In this document: piece after piece, positions 1-9,163 of the stretch
Layout: every line of letters starts with the position of its first letter
How positions within the stretch are numbered: position 1 is the stretch's first letter
Source: Actinacidiphila bryophytorum
GTDB taxonomy: Bacteria; Actinomycetota; Actinomycetes; Streptomycetales; Streptomycetaceae
Direction: 5' to 3'
DNA length: 64,000 bases
Assembly (NCBI RefSeq): GCF_016916835.1
Contig: NZ_JAFFIX010000021.1
Coordinates: 83,758 to 147,757 of the forward strand
The notes under the pieces: generated by a model
The model's database searches: none
Told to the model about the DNA's origin: nothing
What the model saw: the letters and a program-made list of their open reading frames with translations, nothing else
Program-made: the position numbers and the translations under genes

Positions 1-159
1 GTCCTCCTCGCGCAGCCGGCGGGCGACGATCCTGGCCCTGGCCGACGGCTCCTTGGGCGCGCTGGCCCGTATCGCACGCTCCGAGTCGTTGGCGAACTGC
101 TCCCATACGTCGTCGGGCAGCGACGGCTCCTCGGCCGCGGGTGATGGTTCGGTGGTCAC
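1..159 (-). CDS. Partial hypothetical protein, N-terminal 53 residues
   Basis: Only the N-terminus is in the window; the gene continues beyond base 1. It reads from a GTG as VTTEPSPAAEEPSLPDDVWE and continues through an acidic then Arg-rich stretch (APKEPSARARIVARRLREED). There is no signal peptide or membrane segment in the visible part. The frame stays open to the edge with strong third-position G/C bias, so it is probably a real small soluble protein. I do not recognise the family and assign no function. The next minus-strand gene starts at 1725, so this one has its own upstream region at 160-306. Confidence 0.6.
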   Translation of the reverse strand, partial: MTTEPSPAAEEPSLPDDVWEQFANDSERAIRASAPKEPSARARIVARRLREED

Positions 160-238
160 TCTGTGCTCTCGTCTCGTCCAGGCATGGCCGGGGCGGGCGA
201 GCTGCACGCGGTCCCCCAACCGGCGAATCGATACTTCC

Positions 239-273
239 TGTCACTTCTACCCGCCCGGCACCGGAAGTGACAA
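239..273 (-). promoter_or_regulatory. Inverted repeat and possible promoter upstream of the partial gene
   Basis: TGTCACTTC (239-247) and GAAGTGACA (264-272) form a perfect 9-bp inverted repeat 16 bp apart. On the minus strand TTGTCA (273-268) could be a -35, with a weak TAGAAG 18 bp downstream. It lies about 80-110 bp upstream of the GTG at 159. The repeat is seen directly; the promoter role is inference. Confidence 0.3.
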
Positions 274-306
274 GTACGGTCCCGGCCGCCCCCGCGGGCA
301 GCGGCC

Positions 307-1725
307 TCAGCGGTATTCGGCGAGCCGCGGCCGTACGCCGACGAGCACGAGGGCCGCGGCCAGGCCGAGCCCTCCCGCGGGCACCACCGGCCAGCCGTCC
401 AGCGAGCTGCGGGCGTCGCCGGCGTGGGCGGAGAAGTCGTCCAGCTGCCGGGCCGCGAGCTTGTCGAGGGTGGTCGCGAAGTCCCAGAAGTCGAAGGCCA
501 CGTCTCCGCGGCCGACCTCGGTGAGGACCGCCGCGGCCTGCTCGGTGTCGCCGGACCGCTTCAGGGCGCGCAGCCTGGTGTCGTCCGCCCGGAAGTGGCC
601 GTAGCGGGCCAGCACGTCCTGGTAGGCGGGGCGCTCGGCCCCGGTGGCGTAGCCGGCCGGTGCGAGCAGGGTGTCGAGGCGTTTGACGAGGCCGTCGAAC
701 TGCTTCTGGTCGGCGGCGCCGAAGGCCGTGTCGTGGACGAACCAGCGGCTCTCGGACGCCGCCGCCTGCGCGGCGACCGCGCGGGCCTCGGCCAGCCGGG
801 TCCAGGGCCGCAGCCCCTGCCCGTCGGCGGCGTTCACCGCGTCGGCGGTGGCGGACAGCGCGAGACCGCCGGCGAGGGTCACGGCGACCGCCGCGGCGGT
901 CGCGGCCAGCAGCGCCGGGTTGAAGCGCCTGCGGTATTCGCGCGCCATGTCCCACTGCCACCACAGCAGCACCGCGATCGCGGCCAGGCCCACTCCCCAG
1001 ACGACCAGGGTCCAGCGGGCGGCGGCGTCGTGGGCCGCGGCGCGCTGGTCGTCGGCCTGCCGCTGGTAGGCCGCGGACAGCGCGTCGGCGGCGGGCAGCA
1101 GCTGGTCGTGCATGACGTTGCCCGCCTGAACGTTCATGGCGACGGCGAAGCGCGGCGGGTGGCCCGCGACCGGGTCGGGGTCCTGCTCGGCGACGTAGGC
1201 GGCCCGGCCGCTGAGGTCGTCGTAGCGGCCGAGGCCGTTGAGCAGGTCGGCGACCGCCTGCCCCTGGTCGCGGTCGGCGCCGAGCTGCCGCAGCAGGTCG
1301 CTGACCTGGCCGCGGCGCTGCTGTGCGGTGATCAGGGCGTTGAGCTGGTTGCCGACGATGACGTCAGGGTCGTTCGCGGAGTGGCCGGGTGCGAGGGTGT
1401 CGGCGCGCTGCGCGTCGAGGTCGGCGAGCGCGAAGCGCAGCTGGACGGCGACCGCGGCCCGTTCCGTGACGGTGGTGCGCAGCCGGGCGGTGTCGTGCCG
1501 CACGCCGGCCGCGCCGACCACGGCGACCGTGCACAGCGCGCCGAGCACGGCCAGGGACGCGACGGTGCGGACGCCGAGCCGGCGCGGGCCGGCGCCCAGC
1601 AGCCGCAGCCGCCGGCGCGGCCGGTACGACTCCGGCCTGACCGCGGGAGCGGGGGCGGTGGCGGTGGCCGCCGGGGCCGTGGCCTCCGCCGGCGCCGTTG
1701 CCGTTGCCGTCTGAGACGTCGTCAT
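307..1725 (-). CDS. Predicted membrane protein with extracytoplasmic helical domains
   Basis: A 472-residue protein of unknown function. After an Ala/Thr/Pro-rich N-terminus (about 1-35) and a basic stretch comes a membrane helix (about 54-75). A mainly helical extracytoplasmic domain follows (80-235), then two close helices (238-257 and 271-291) with the basic turn REYRRRF between them, a second helical domain, and a C-terminal helix (about 445-465). The paired domains resemble four-helix-bundle sensor domains, but there is no kinase, HAMP or GGDEF output. A -10-like TAGCTT ends 6 nt before the ATG, suggesting leaderless transcription. It may be a partner of a sensory system encoded outside the window; that is speculative. 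Confidence 0.75.
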   Translation of the reverse strand: MTTSQTATATAPAEATAPAATATAPAPAVRPESYRPRRRLRLLGAGPRRLGVRTVASLAVLGALCTVAVVGAAGVRHDTARLRTTVTERAAVAVQLRFALADLDAQRADTLAPGHSANDPDVIVGNQLNALITAQQRRGQVSDLLRQLGADRDQGQAVADLLNGLGRYDDLSGRAAYVAEQDPDPVAGHPPRFAVAMNVQAGNVMHDQLLPAADALSAAYQRQADDQRAAAHDAAARWTLVVWGVGLAAIAVLLWWQWDMAREYRRRFNPALLAATAAAVAVTLAGGLALSATADAVNAADGQGLRPWTRLAEARAVAAQAAASESRWFVHDTAFGAADQKQFDGLVKRLDTLLAPAGYATGAERPAYQDVLARYGHFRADDTRLRALKRSGDTEQAAAVLTEVGRGDVAFDFWDFATTLDKLAARQLDDFSAHAGDARSSLDGWPVVPAGGLGLAAALVLVGVRPRLAEYR

Positions 1726-1854
1726 ACCGCGAAGCTAGGCGCGGGCCGCGAAAGCCCGGTGTCCCCGGGGCGACCGCCGGGTGTCCTGGCCGTAACAGAA
1801 CCGCAGCGAAGCCGTGGGGACCGCCGCCCGTGCCGGGCGCGGGCCGACGCGGTG

Positions 1855-2502
1855 TCAGGGGCCTTCCGCGGGCGGGTCCTGCGGCGCCTCCGCACGCCAC
1901 AGCGGGTGCTCCTCGCGTGCCCACCAGCGCGGCACGTAGCCGGTGCGCAGTCCGCGCCGCGCCTCCGGGTCGATGCCGGCGAACCACACGTGCCCGGTGA
2001 TGCCCGCGGCGAAGGCCAGCGCGAGCCAGTCGTGCACGAAGGTCGAGCCGGTGCGCCACACCAGCGGGGACAGCCGGGGGAACCACATGAGCACCCCGGT
2101 GCCCGCCATGATCAGCAGCGCGCCGGTGGCGAAGGCGGCATAGAGCTTCTGGCCTGCGTTGAACTTGCCCGCAAGGCTGGGCTCCCGGCGCCGGCGGCGC
2201 AGGGCGGTGCCCAGCCAGCGCCAGTCGTGCGGGAAGAAGCGGCCGAGGCGGCCCAGGTCGCTGCGGAAGGCCCGGGAGAGCAGGCCGAGCAACACCGGCG
2301 CGGGCACCGCGATCCCGGAGTACTCATGCAGGGTGACCAGGGTCCTGCGGCGGCCGACGATCTCGGCGAGCGGCGGGAAGTACAGGCAGGCGCCGGTCAG
2401 CACGCACACGCCGAGCAGCCAGCTCACCGAGCGGTGCACCCACTTCTCGGCGGGGGTGAAGCGGCGCAGCCTGGTGGTCAGGGTGTCACGAGGTGGGGTC
2501 AT
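1855..2502 (-). CDS. Cytochrome b/b561-type membrane subunit
   Basis: A 215-residue integral membrane protein of the cytochrome b561 / formate dehydrogenase gamma type. Hydrophobic helices carry candidate haem ligands: His in FTPAEKWVHRS near the N-terminus, His in VTLHEYSG, and His in TFVHDWLALAFAAGITGHVW. It would anchor and exchange electrons with the molybdoenzyme encoded just upstream. The ATG at 2502 (GTG at 2505 is an alternative) lies inside the 3' end of that gene, so translation is probably coupled. Membrane quinol/cytochrome linkage is family knowledge; the electron donor is not evident here. Confidence 0.8.
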   Translation of the reverse strand: MTPPRDTLTTRLRRFTPAEKWVHRSVSWLLGVCVLTGACLYFPPLAEIVGRRRTLVTLHEYSGIAVPAPVLLGLLSRAFRSDLGRLGRFFPHDWRWLGTALRRRRREPSLAGKFNAGQKLYAAFATGALLIMAGTGVLMWFPRLSPLVWRTGSTFVHDWLALAFAAGITGHVWFAGIDPEARRGLRTGYVPRWWAREEHPLWRAEAPQDPPAEGP

Positions 2503-3262
2503 CACCGCGACCGTTCGACTTGCCGACCCAGGCGTCCACGTCGTAGCCGTAGCGCTCCCAGTAGCCGGTCTCGACGTCCTTGGTGACGGTGATGCCGGAC
2601 AGCCATTTCGCGGACTTGTAGAAGTACATGGGCGCCGCGTAGAGCCGGACGGGGCCGCCGTGGGCGGCGGTGACCGGCTTGTCGTTCATGGTGAGCGCGA
2701 CGAGGATGTCGGCGCGGCGGGCCTGGTCGAGGGTCAGGCTCTCGGTGTAGACGCCGTCGAAGCAGGTGAAGTGGACGGCGGTGCCGCCCGAGCGCACCCC
2801 CGCGGCGTCCAGCAGCGTGGACAGCCGCACCCCGGAGAAGGCGGTCTTCGGCACCCGCCAGCCGGTGACGCACTGGACGTCGCGCACCAGTCGGGTCTGC
2901 GGCAGGGCGCGCAGGTCGGCGAGCCGGTAGCCGGCGGGCCTGTCGACCAGGCCGCCGACGGTCAGCTTGTAGTCGCTCTCGCCGCGGTGCGGGATGGAGT
3001 TGGACACGGAGTAGAAGCGGAATCCGCCGCCGCCCGGCAGCAGTCCGGTGACCCCGGTGGGGTCCTTCGCGCTGACCGAGGCGAGGACGCTGTCCAACTT
3101 GTCCTGGACGGTGCCGCCGACGCCCACGCCGACCGCGCCGAGCCCGAGCATGCCCAGGACGACGCGCCGCCCCACGGGGGTGCCGCGGCCCTCTTCCGAG
3201 GGCTTCTGCTGTGCTGCGGGCGGTTCTTCCGGTGCCCTCACCGGCGGCGTGCGGTCGTCCAT
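2486..3262 (-). CDS. Tat-exported molybdopterin-dependent oxidoreductase (sulfite oxidase/MsrP-like)
   Basis: A 258-residue single-domain Mo-enzyme of the sulfite oxidase fold. Residues 31-39 (GRRVVLGML) form a twin-arginine motif followed by a Gly/Val hydrophobic stretch, so it is probably exported folded by Tat. The Mo-ligand Cys is expected at C131 (VQCVTGW), followed by the conserved HFTCFDGVYTESL and the HGGPVRL cofactor-binding region. Its 3' end overlaps the cytochrome b gene, a usual pairing in which the cytochrome transfers electrons to or from the catalytic subunit. The substrate is unknown; sulfite or methionine-sulfoxide chemistry are both possible for the family. Confidence 0.88.
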   Translation of the reverse strand: MDDRTPPVRAPEEPPAAQQKPSEEGRGTPVGRRVVLGMLGLGAVGVGVGGTVQDKLDSVLASVSAKDPTGVTGLLPGGGGFRFYSVSNSIPHRGESDYKLTVGGLVDRPAGYRLADLRALPQTRLVRDVQCVTGWRVPKTAFSGVRLSTLLDAAGVRSGGTAVHFTCFDGVYTESLTLDQARRADILVALTMNDKPVTAAHGGPVRLYAAPMYFYKSAKWLSGITVTKDVETGYWERYGYDVDAWVGKSNGRGDDPTS

Positions 3263-3314
3263 GCCTCGATTCGAGCACGCGAGGCGCCGTCTGGCCAGGG
3301 CTGCTTCCGCGGCG

Positions 3315-4145
3315 TCAGAATTCCGTCACATCCGCGGTGTCCGCGCGGGCCTCTTCCACGGCGGCGAGCAGTCCCGCCAGGGCCTCGCCGAAGGCGGCGG
3401 GGCGCTCCAGGTTGGGCAGGTGCCCCGCGCCGTCGATGACGGCGAGCCGCGCGCCGGGGATGCGCCGGTGCAGGTACTCGGCGTCGGCGACGGGCGTGAA
3501 GACGTCGTCGCTGCCGACGACGACCAGGGTGGGGACGGCGATGCCCGGCAGCGTCGGGGTGTAGTCGGGGCGCTCCGCCCGGCCGCGCAGCGCGGCTGCG
3601 GCGCCCTCGGGCGAGGCGGCCAGCATCATGCCGAGCACGTGCGCTGCCACGTCGGGCAGGTCCGCGACCGTCGCGGGCGACACCATCGAGTCCAGCACCT
3701 CGTGGGCGTAGTCGGACATGCCGTCGCGCAGCAACTGGTCGGCCCGCTCGTTGCGTTCCTTTTTGCCGTGCTCGGTCTCGCCCTGCGCGAAGGTGTCGGC
3801 AAGGACGAGGCCTGCGACCCGCTCGGGGAAGAGCCGGTGGAATTCCAGCACGATCTGACCGCCCATCGACAGCCCGCACAGCACGGCCCGCCGCTCGCCG
3901 AGGTGGTCGAGCAGCCCCGCGAGGTCCTCGGCGAAGGTGCTCAGCGGTGTCACGCCGGGGACGACCTGGGTGCCGCCGTAGCCGCGCAGGTCGGGGGTGA
4001 CGACCCGGTGGCCGGGTGCCGCGTCCTGCTGGGGGCGCCACATGGTGCGGTCGAAGGGGTGGCCGTGGACCAGCAGCAGGGCGGTGCCGCCGCTCCCCGT
4101 GTCGTCGTAGGCCATGCTGATGCCGTTGATGAATGCGCTGCTCAC
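3315..4145 (-). CDS. Alpha/beta hydrolase
   Basis: A 276-residue cytosolic alpha/beta hydrolase. The oxyanion motif is LLVHGHPFD, the nucleophile elbow is GLSMGG (Ser93), the acid is Asp213 or Asp214 in VGSDDVFTP, and the base is His242 in DGAGHLPN. Length and motif spacing are normal for the family of esterases, lactonases and haloperoxidase-like hydrolases; the substrate cannot be read from sequence. The GTG start at 4145 is 138 bp from the divergent MocR gene, so the MocR protein is a plausible regulator. No export signal. Confidence 0.87.
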   Translation of the reverse strand: MSSAFINGISMAYDDTGSGGTALLLVHGHPFDRTMWRPQQDAAPGHRVVTPDLRGYGGTQVVPGVTPLSTFAEDLAGLLDHLGERRAVLCGLSMGGQIVLEFHRLFPERVAGLVLADTFAQGETEHGKKERNERADQLLRDGMSDYAHEVLDSMVSPATVADLPDVAAHVLGMMLAASPEGAAAALRGRAERPDYTPTLPGIAVPTLVVVGSDDVFTPVADAEYLHRRIPGARLAVIDGAGHLPNLERPAAFGEALAGLLAAVEEARADTADVTEF

Positions 4146-4283
4146 CTGGGTTTTTCCCCTCTCCGGGCCGATGGTTCGATGCTAGGCACGGGGTATTTGC
4201 GAGGGCAATGATCTGATTTGATCTCGGTGTAATACGGTGGCGCGGGACGGGTCTGACATGGGCCTCGGAGCGGGGGTGCGGGC

Positions 4284-5627
4284 ATGGTGCGGGACTTCCG
4301 TCGGGCGGCGGACGCGGTGGCGGCGCAGATCGCCGCGGGACGGCTGCGGCCGGGCGACCGGCTGCCGACGCAGCGGGCGTTCGCACGGCGGCACGGCATC
4401 GCCGAGTCGACGGCGAGCCGGGTCTACGCCGAACTCGCCCGCCGCGGCCTGGTCACCGGCGAGGTGGGCCGCGGCACGTTCGTACGCGCGGCGGGGCCGG
4501 CCGCGGACCCCGCACTGGCGGAACCCGCGGCGGCCCGGGTGGACCTGGAGCTGAACTACCCCGTCTCCGCGGGCCAGTCGGAGCTGCTGGCGGCGGGACT
4601 GGCCCGGCTGGCGCGGCCCGACGTGCTGGCCGCCGCCCTGCGTCCGTCGGGCGCCGCGGGCACACCTGCCGCGCGTGCTGCGGTCGCCGGGCTGCTGGCA
4701 CGGCCGGGCTGGTCGCCCGACCCCGACGCGGTGCTTTTCGCGGGGAACGGCAGGCAGGCCATCGCCGCCGCGCTGGCCGCGCTGGTCAGGCCCGGCGGCC
4801 GGGTCGGTGTGGAGGCGCTGACCTATCCGGTGGTGAAGGCGGTCGCGGCACGGCTCGGCATCACGCTGGTGCCGCTGGAGTGCGACGGTGAGGGCCTGCT
4901 GCCCGGCGCGCTGGCCGCGGCCCACCGGGCCTCGCCGCTGGGCGCGGTCTACGTCCAGCCGACGCTGCACAACCCGCTGGGCACCACGATGCAGGACCGG
5001 CGCAGGGCCGAACTGGCCGCGGCATTGCGGGAGACGCGGCTGACCGCCGTCGAGGACGCGGTCTGGTCCTTCCTGCGCGAGGACGCGCCGCCGCCGCTCG
5101 CGGCCTACGCACCGGAGCGGGTGGTCCTGGCGGACAGCACCTCCAAGCGGCTCGCGCCCGGTCTGACGGTGGGCTTCGCCGTCGCCCCGCCAGGGCTGCG
5201 CGCCCCGGTGAGCGCGGCGCTGCGCTCGGGCGGCTGGGCCGCGGCCGGTTACGCCCTCGCCGCGGTGACCGGCTGGCTGTCCGACGGGTCCGCGACGACG
5301 ATCGCCGCCGCCCGGCGGTCCGACGCGCGCCACAGGCAGCAGATCGCGGCGGACGCCCTGGCGGGCCTTGCGACGGGGTCCGGACCTGGTTCGTACTTCT
5401 GCTGGTGGGAGCTGCCGGCCCCGTGGCGCGCCGACACCTTCGTCGCCGCGGCGGCCCGGCACGGCATCGCGGTCACCCCGGCGGCGTCCTTCGTCGTGGG
5501 GCCGCACCGCACGCCGGCGGCGGTGCGGCTGGGGCTCGCCTCTCCCCCGCCGGAGGTGCTGCGCCGGGCGCTGACGACGCTGGCGGACCTGGCGCGGACC
5601 GGCCCCGACGATGTCGCGCCGGAGTAA
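4284..5627 (+). CDS. MocR-type regulator (GntR HTH fused to aminotransferase)
   Basis: A 447-residue two-domain protein. Residues 1-70 are a GntR winged helix (RLPTQRAFARRHGIAEST is the recognition region). Residues about 90-440 are a fold-type I aminotransferase domain with the PLP Lys at K288 (DSTSKRLAPG) and a QPTLHNPLG cofactor motif. MocR proteins use PLP or its adducts as a ligand and often control a divergent gene, here the hydrolase at 3315-4145. The intact PLP lysine supports ligand sensing. The ATG at 4284 matches the usual N-terminus of the family (VRDFRRAADAVAAQI). Confidence 0.88.
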   Translation: MVRDFRRAADAVAAQIAAGRLRPGDRLPTQRAFARRHGIAESTASRVYAELARRGLVTGEVGRGTFVRAAGPAADPALAEPAAARVDLELNYPVSAGQSELLAAGLARLARPDVLAAALRPSGAAGTPAARAAVAGLLARPGWSPDPDAVLFAGNGRQAIAAALAALVRPGGRVGVEALTYPVVKAVAARLGITLVPLECDGEGLLPGALAAAHRASPLGAVYVQPTLHNPLGTTMQDRRRAELAAALRETRLTAVEDAVWSFLREDAPPPLAAYAPERVVLADSTSKRLAPGLTVGFAVAPPGLRAPVSAALRSGGWAAAGYALAAVTGWLSDGSATTIAAARRSDARHRQQIAADALAGLATGSGPGSYFCWWELPAPWRADTFVAAAARHGIAVTPAASFVVGPHRTPAAVRLGLASPPPEVLRRALTTLADLARTGPDDVAPE

Positions 5628-5881
5628 GGATCCCGCCGGTCGGCGGTGCGGCCGGCCGCCCGCCGGATTCCGGATCGGCCAGGAGCTGAGCGGAAAGCGC
5701 TGGTCAAAGCCACCTGTCGCGACGAGTTGCGGGATTCCCCACATCGGGTGACGCTGATATCGCATCACGGAGTGCTGTAGCAGTCACTCTACGCAGTTTC
5801 GCTCAGGTGTTCCCATCGGAGCGGCGAAAGACCGGACCCCGCGAAGCGGAGCACGGCCCAGCCGCGGAGGGAGTCGCAGCC

Positions 5882-6421
5882 GTGATCATGCAAGCCGACC
5901 AGACCGACAGGACCGACCCGACCCACCGAACCGAACGCGAGTGCACCCTGGAACTGGAGGCGCACCCGTACCGGATCCAGCAGATCCGCCGCATCGTGTC
6001 CGCGCAGCTGCGCTACTGGCGGCTCGATCCGCTGATCGAGCCCGCGTCGAGTGCCACCAGCGAACTGCTGGCGAACGTGCACCGGCACGCCAAGCCCGAC
6101 AAGAAGTGCGGTGTACGGCTGACCCTCGCCGACGACCGCCTCACCGTGGCCGTCTCCGACCACGACCCGCGGCTGCCGCAGCTGCGGCCGGTCGAGCCGA
6201 TGGCCACCACAGGACGCGGCCTGACGATGGTCGAGGCGATGAGCGACAGCTGGGGCACGGACCTGCTCCCCGAGGACGCGGGCAAGGTCGTGTGGTTCGT
6301 CCTGCGCACCCCGCTCGCCGTGCCGACCCTGGTGCCGCTGAAGACCTCCGTGCCGTTCGAGCGCGCACTGCCAGAGCCCGAGCCGCTGCCCGAGGCGGTC
6401 GCCGTCGCCGCCGCGGCCTGA
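5882..6421 (+). CDS. Anti-sigma-type ATP-binding protein (HATPase_c)
   Basis: A 179-residue GHKL ATPase of the RsbW/SpoIIAB type that is very common in Streptomyces. The N box is ATSELLANVHRHAKPD, followed by VAVSDHDPRLP (G1-like, with Asp) and TTGRGLTMVEAMSDSWG (G2). A short acidic, Pro-rich C-terminal tail follows. Such proteins bind a sigma factor or phosphorylate an anti-anti-sigma factor; no partner lies nearby. The start is taken at GTG 5882 because GGAGG sits at 5866-5870; ATG 5888 is possible. An in-frame extension to 5807 lacks a good ribosome site. Confidence 0.85.
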   Translation: MIMQADQTDRTDPTHRTERECTLELEAHPYRIQQIRRIVSAQLRYWRLDPLIEPASSATSELLANVHRHAKPDKKCGVRLTLADDRLTVAVSDHDPRLPQLRPVEPMATTGRGLTMVEAMSDSWGTDLLPEDAGKVVWFVLRTPLAVPTLVPLKTSVPFERALPEPEPLPEAVAVAAAA

Positions 6422-6477
6422 CCGCCGGCGCCCGGTGCACCCGGTGAACGCGCCGACGCATCCGCAGGCACCCTGCC

Positions 6478-6517
6478 GGCCGGGCGCCGCCTCCCCACCA
6501 GGAGGCGGCGCCCGGCC
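6478..6517. terminator. Bidirectional terminator hairpin
   Basis: A perfect 17-bp GC-rich stem (6478-6494 with 6501-6517) with loop CCACCA lies between two convergent genes ending at 6421 (+) and 6536 (-). Without a U tract this is a typical actinobacterial terminator form. Confidence 0.8.
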
Positions 6518-6535
6518 CACGTGTGCGGCGGCACG

Positions 6536-9163
6536 TCACTCGGTGGCGATGGCCCGCAGGATGTCCAGCCGCGCCGCCCGCCGGGCCGGGCGCCAGCCCG
6601 CGAGCATCCCGGCGGCCACACCCACCAGCAGCACCACGGCCAGCGGCAGCGGCGGGACCGCGAAGGCGCCGGTGCCCGACCCGTCGGTGGCCTTGACCAG
6701 CGCCCAGCCCAGGAAGGTGCCCAGGCCCAGCCCGCCCGCGGTGCCGAAGGCGGCCACCACGACCGACTCCCAGCGCACCATCGCCCGCAGCTGGCCGCGG
6801 GTCTGCCCGACCGCGCGCAACAGGCCCAGCTCCCGGGTGCGTTCGTGCACCGCGAGGGTGAGGGTGTTGGCGATGCCCAGCAAGGCGATCAGCACGGCGA
6901 GCGCCAGCAGCGCGTAGATCAGGGTCAGGAAGGTGTCGATGCCCGCGGCGGACGACGTGGCGTACTCGCTCTTGGTCTGCACGTCCGGCGACCCGAAGGC
7001 GGTGACCGCCTCGGTGACCGCCGCCTTGCCCTGTGCCGTGGAGACCCCGTCGCGGAAGTCGATGGCGACGAGCGTGTCCTTGTCCTGGACCCGGTGCGGC
7101 TCCCATGCCGCGCGGCTGATCAGGTAGTTGCCGGCAAGGCCCGCCTGGTCGTAGACCGCGCCGACGGTGAAATCGACGCGCGTGCCGTCGGCGAAGGTCA
7201 GCGGGACCCTGCTGCCCGCGGCCAGGCCGCGCTTGTCGGCCTCGTCCTTGGCCACCGCGATCTGCGTGGTGCCCAGGTGCGCGAGCGAGCCCTGCACCTT
7301 GCCCAGGTCCAGCAGCCTGGACAGCGCCGCCGGGTCGGTCACCGTGAGCCTGCGGCCCGCCCCGTCCACCTCGGCGACGCCGACACCGAGGCCGACCGAG
7401 TCCTGGACCTCGGGCAGCTCGGCCACCGTGGTGGCCAGCTGCGGGCTCAGGCCCGCGCCGCCCGCCCCGTAGACCTGGGCGCTGATGGCGACGTCGCCGG
7501 CGAAGGAGCGGTCCACCGTCTGGTTCAGCGTCGCCTTCATCGACGCGCCGAGTACGGTGAAGACCGACACGACGGCCACGCCGATCATCAGCGCGGTCGC
7601 GGTGGCCGCGGTCCGCTTGGGGCTGCGCAGCGCGTTACGGCGGGCCAGCGACCCGGTCACCCCGCGCAGCCGGCCGACCGGCGCGCCCAGCACCCGTACC
7701 GCCACCGACGACGCGACCGGGCCGAGCACCACGAAGGCGGCCAGCGTCAGGACTGCGCCGAGCGCGGTGAGCGGCAGGTTGGGGCCTGCCGCGGCCCCGC
7801 CGACGGTCATGGCGACGCCCGCGACGGCGGTGCACAGGCCGATGGCGGCGCGGCGCCGGGAGCCGCCCGAGGTGTCGGTGGCGCTCTCCCGCAGCGCGGC
7901 GACCGGCGCGGTCCGCCCGGCGCGCACGGCCGGCGAGGCCGCGGACCCGAGGCAGACCAGCAGGCCCACGGCCAGCGGAACCGCCAGGGCCAGGACGTGG
8001 ATCTGCAGCGCGCCCTTGGGGAAGGGGAAGCCGACCGCGGGGAAGAGCGCCTGCAGGCCTGCCGCGATGCCGATGCCGCCGAGCAGCCCTGCGGCGGTGG
8101 CGAGCACCGCGACCGCGGCGGCCTCGGCCATGGTCGAGCCGAGCACCTGGCGGCGGGTCGCGCCGAGAGCCCGCAGCAGGGCGTTCTCCCTGGTGCGCTG
8201 GGCCACGACGATCGCGAAGGTGTTGTGGATGCTGAAGGTGGCCACCAGCAGGGCGATGCCCGCGAAGACGGTCAGCAGGGTGGTGAAGATGTCGAGGAAG
8301 GCGCCGGAGGTGCTCTCCTGCGTCTCGTCGCTCGCCTGGGTTCCGGTGATGGCCTCGTAGTGCGCGGGCAGCACCTTGGCGACCCGCTCGGTGAGCTGCT
8401 GCTGGCTGATCCCGGGACCCGCCCTGACCTTGATGGTGGTGGCCTCGCCCGGCTTGGGCATCAGGTAGCGCTCGGCGTCCGCCCTGGTCATGCCCGCGTA
8501 GGTGGTCTGGCCCTCGCCGTCCTCGTTGCCGAAGGTGGCCACGCCGACGACGGTGACGTGCACCGGGTCGGGGGTGCGCAGCAGGGTGCGGTCGCCGATC
8601 TCCAGGCCGCCGCGCCTGGCCGCGTCCCGGTTGACCACGATCTCCCCCGGGGCCTTCGGCGCGTGGCCCTCGACGAGCTTGTACGGGTTCAGGCCCGGCT
8701 CGTCGATCCAGTTGCCCGCGACCGTGGGACCCCTGGTGTCCAGGGACTTGCCGTCCGCCTTGACCAGTTCGCCCGCGCCCTCGATGACGGGGGCGACCGC
8801 GGCGACGCCCGGCACCTTGCGGATCGCGTCGACCAGGCCGGTCGGCACAGGTTCGCGGGTCCCCTGGCCGGGGCCGGGTCCCGGGCCGGATGCCGTGACC
8901 TCGTCGGCACCGCGCACGACGGTGTCCGTACCGCTGTTGGCGTCGGCGAAGAGCTTGCCGAAGCTGGCCCGCAGCGTGTCGCCCATCACCATGGTGCCCG
9001 CCAGGAAGGCGACACCGAGGAAGACGGCGACGAAGGTGCCGGCGAAGCGCCGCTTGTGGGCGCGCAGTCCTGCCAGGCCGATACGCAGCGAGGCCCGGCC
9101 GGCGCCGGTGGACGCGCTGCGCGAACCCGCGGGGGTGCCGCCTGCGCGCGTGGGGCTGTTCAT
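6536..9163 (-). CDS. ABC transporter permease, MacB/FtsX family
   Basis: An 875-residue permease with two FtsX modules. The N-terminus (LRIGLAGLRAHKRRFAGTFVAVFLGVAFLAG) begins the first membrane helix, followed by a large extracytoplasmic MacB-like domain, then three helices. A second copy (SLARRNALRSPKRTAATATALMIG...) repeats helix, external domain and three helices ending at WRPARRAARLDILRAIATE. This is the usual Streptomyces form for export of lipids, peptides or drugs. The start ATG (9161-9163) overlaps the stop of the ATPase gene by ATGA, so the two are co-translated. Confidence 0.9.
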   Translation of the reverse strand: MNSPTRAGGTPAGSRSASTGAGRASLRIGLAGLRAHKRRFAGTFVAVFLGVAFLAGTMVMGDTLRASFGKLFADANSGTDTVVRGADEVTASGPGPGPGQGTREPVPTGLVDAIRKVPGVAAVAPVIEGAGELVKADGKSLDTRGPTVAGNWIDEPGLNPYKLVEGHAPKAPGEIVVNRDAARRGGLEIGDRTLLRTPDPVHVTVVGVATFGNEDGEGQTTYAGMTRADAERYLMPKPGEATTIKVRAGPGISQQQLTERVAKVLPAHYEAITGTQASDETQESTSGAFLDIFTTLLTVFAGIALLVATFSIHNTFAIVVAQRTRENALLRALGATRRQVLGSTMAEAAAVAVLATAAGLLGGIGIAAGLQALFPAVGFPFPKGALQIHVLALAVPLAVGLLVCLGSAASPAVRAGRTAPVAALRESATDTSGGSRRRAAIGLCTAVAGVAMTVGGAAAGPNLPLTALGAVLTLAAFVVLGPVASSVAVRVLGAPVGRLRGVTGSLARRNALRSPKRTAATATALMIGVAVVSVFTVLGASMKATLNQTVDRSFAGDVAISAQVYGAGGAGLSPQLATTVAELPEVQDSVGLGVGVAEVDGAGRRLTVTDPAALSRLLDLGKVQGSLAHLGTTQIAVAKDEADKRGLAAGSRVPLTFADGTRVDFTVGAVYDQAGLAGNYLISRAAWEPHRVQDKDTLVAIDFRDGVSTAQGKAAVTEAVTAFGSPDVQTKSEYATSSAAGIDTFLTLIYALLALAVLIALLGIANTLTLAVHERTRELGLLRAVGQTRGQLRAMVRWESVVVAAFGTAGGLGLGTFLGWALVKATDGSGTGAFAVPPLPLAVVLLVGVAAGMLAGWRPARRAARLDILRAIATE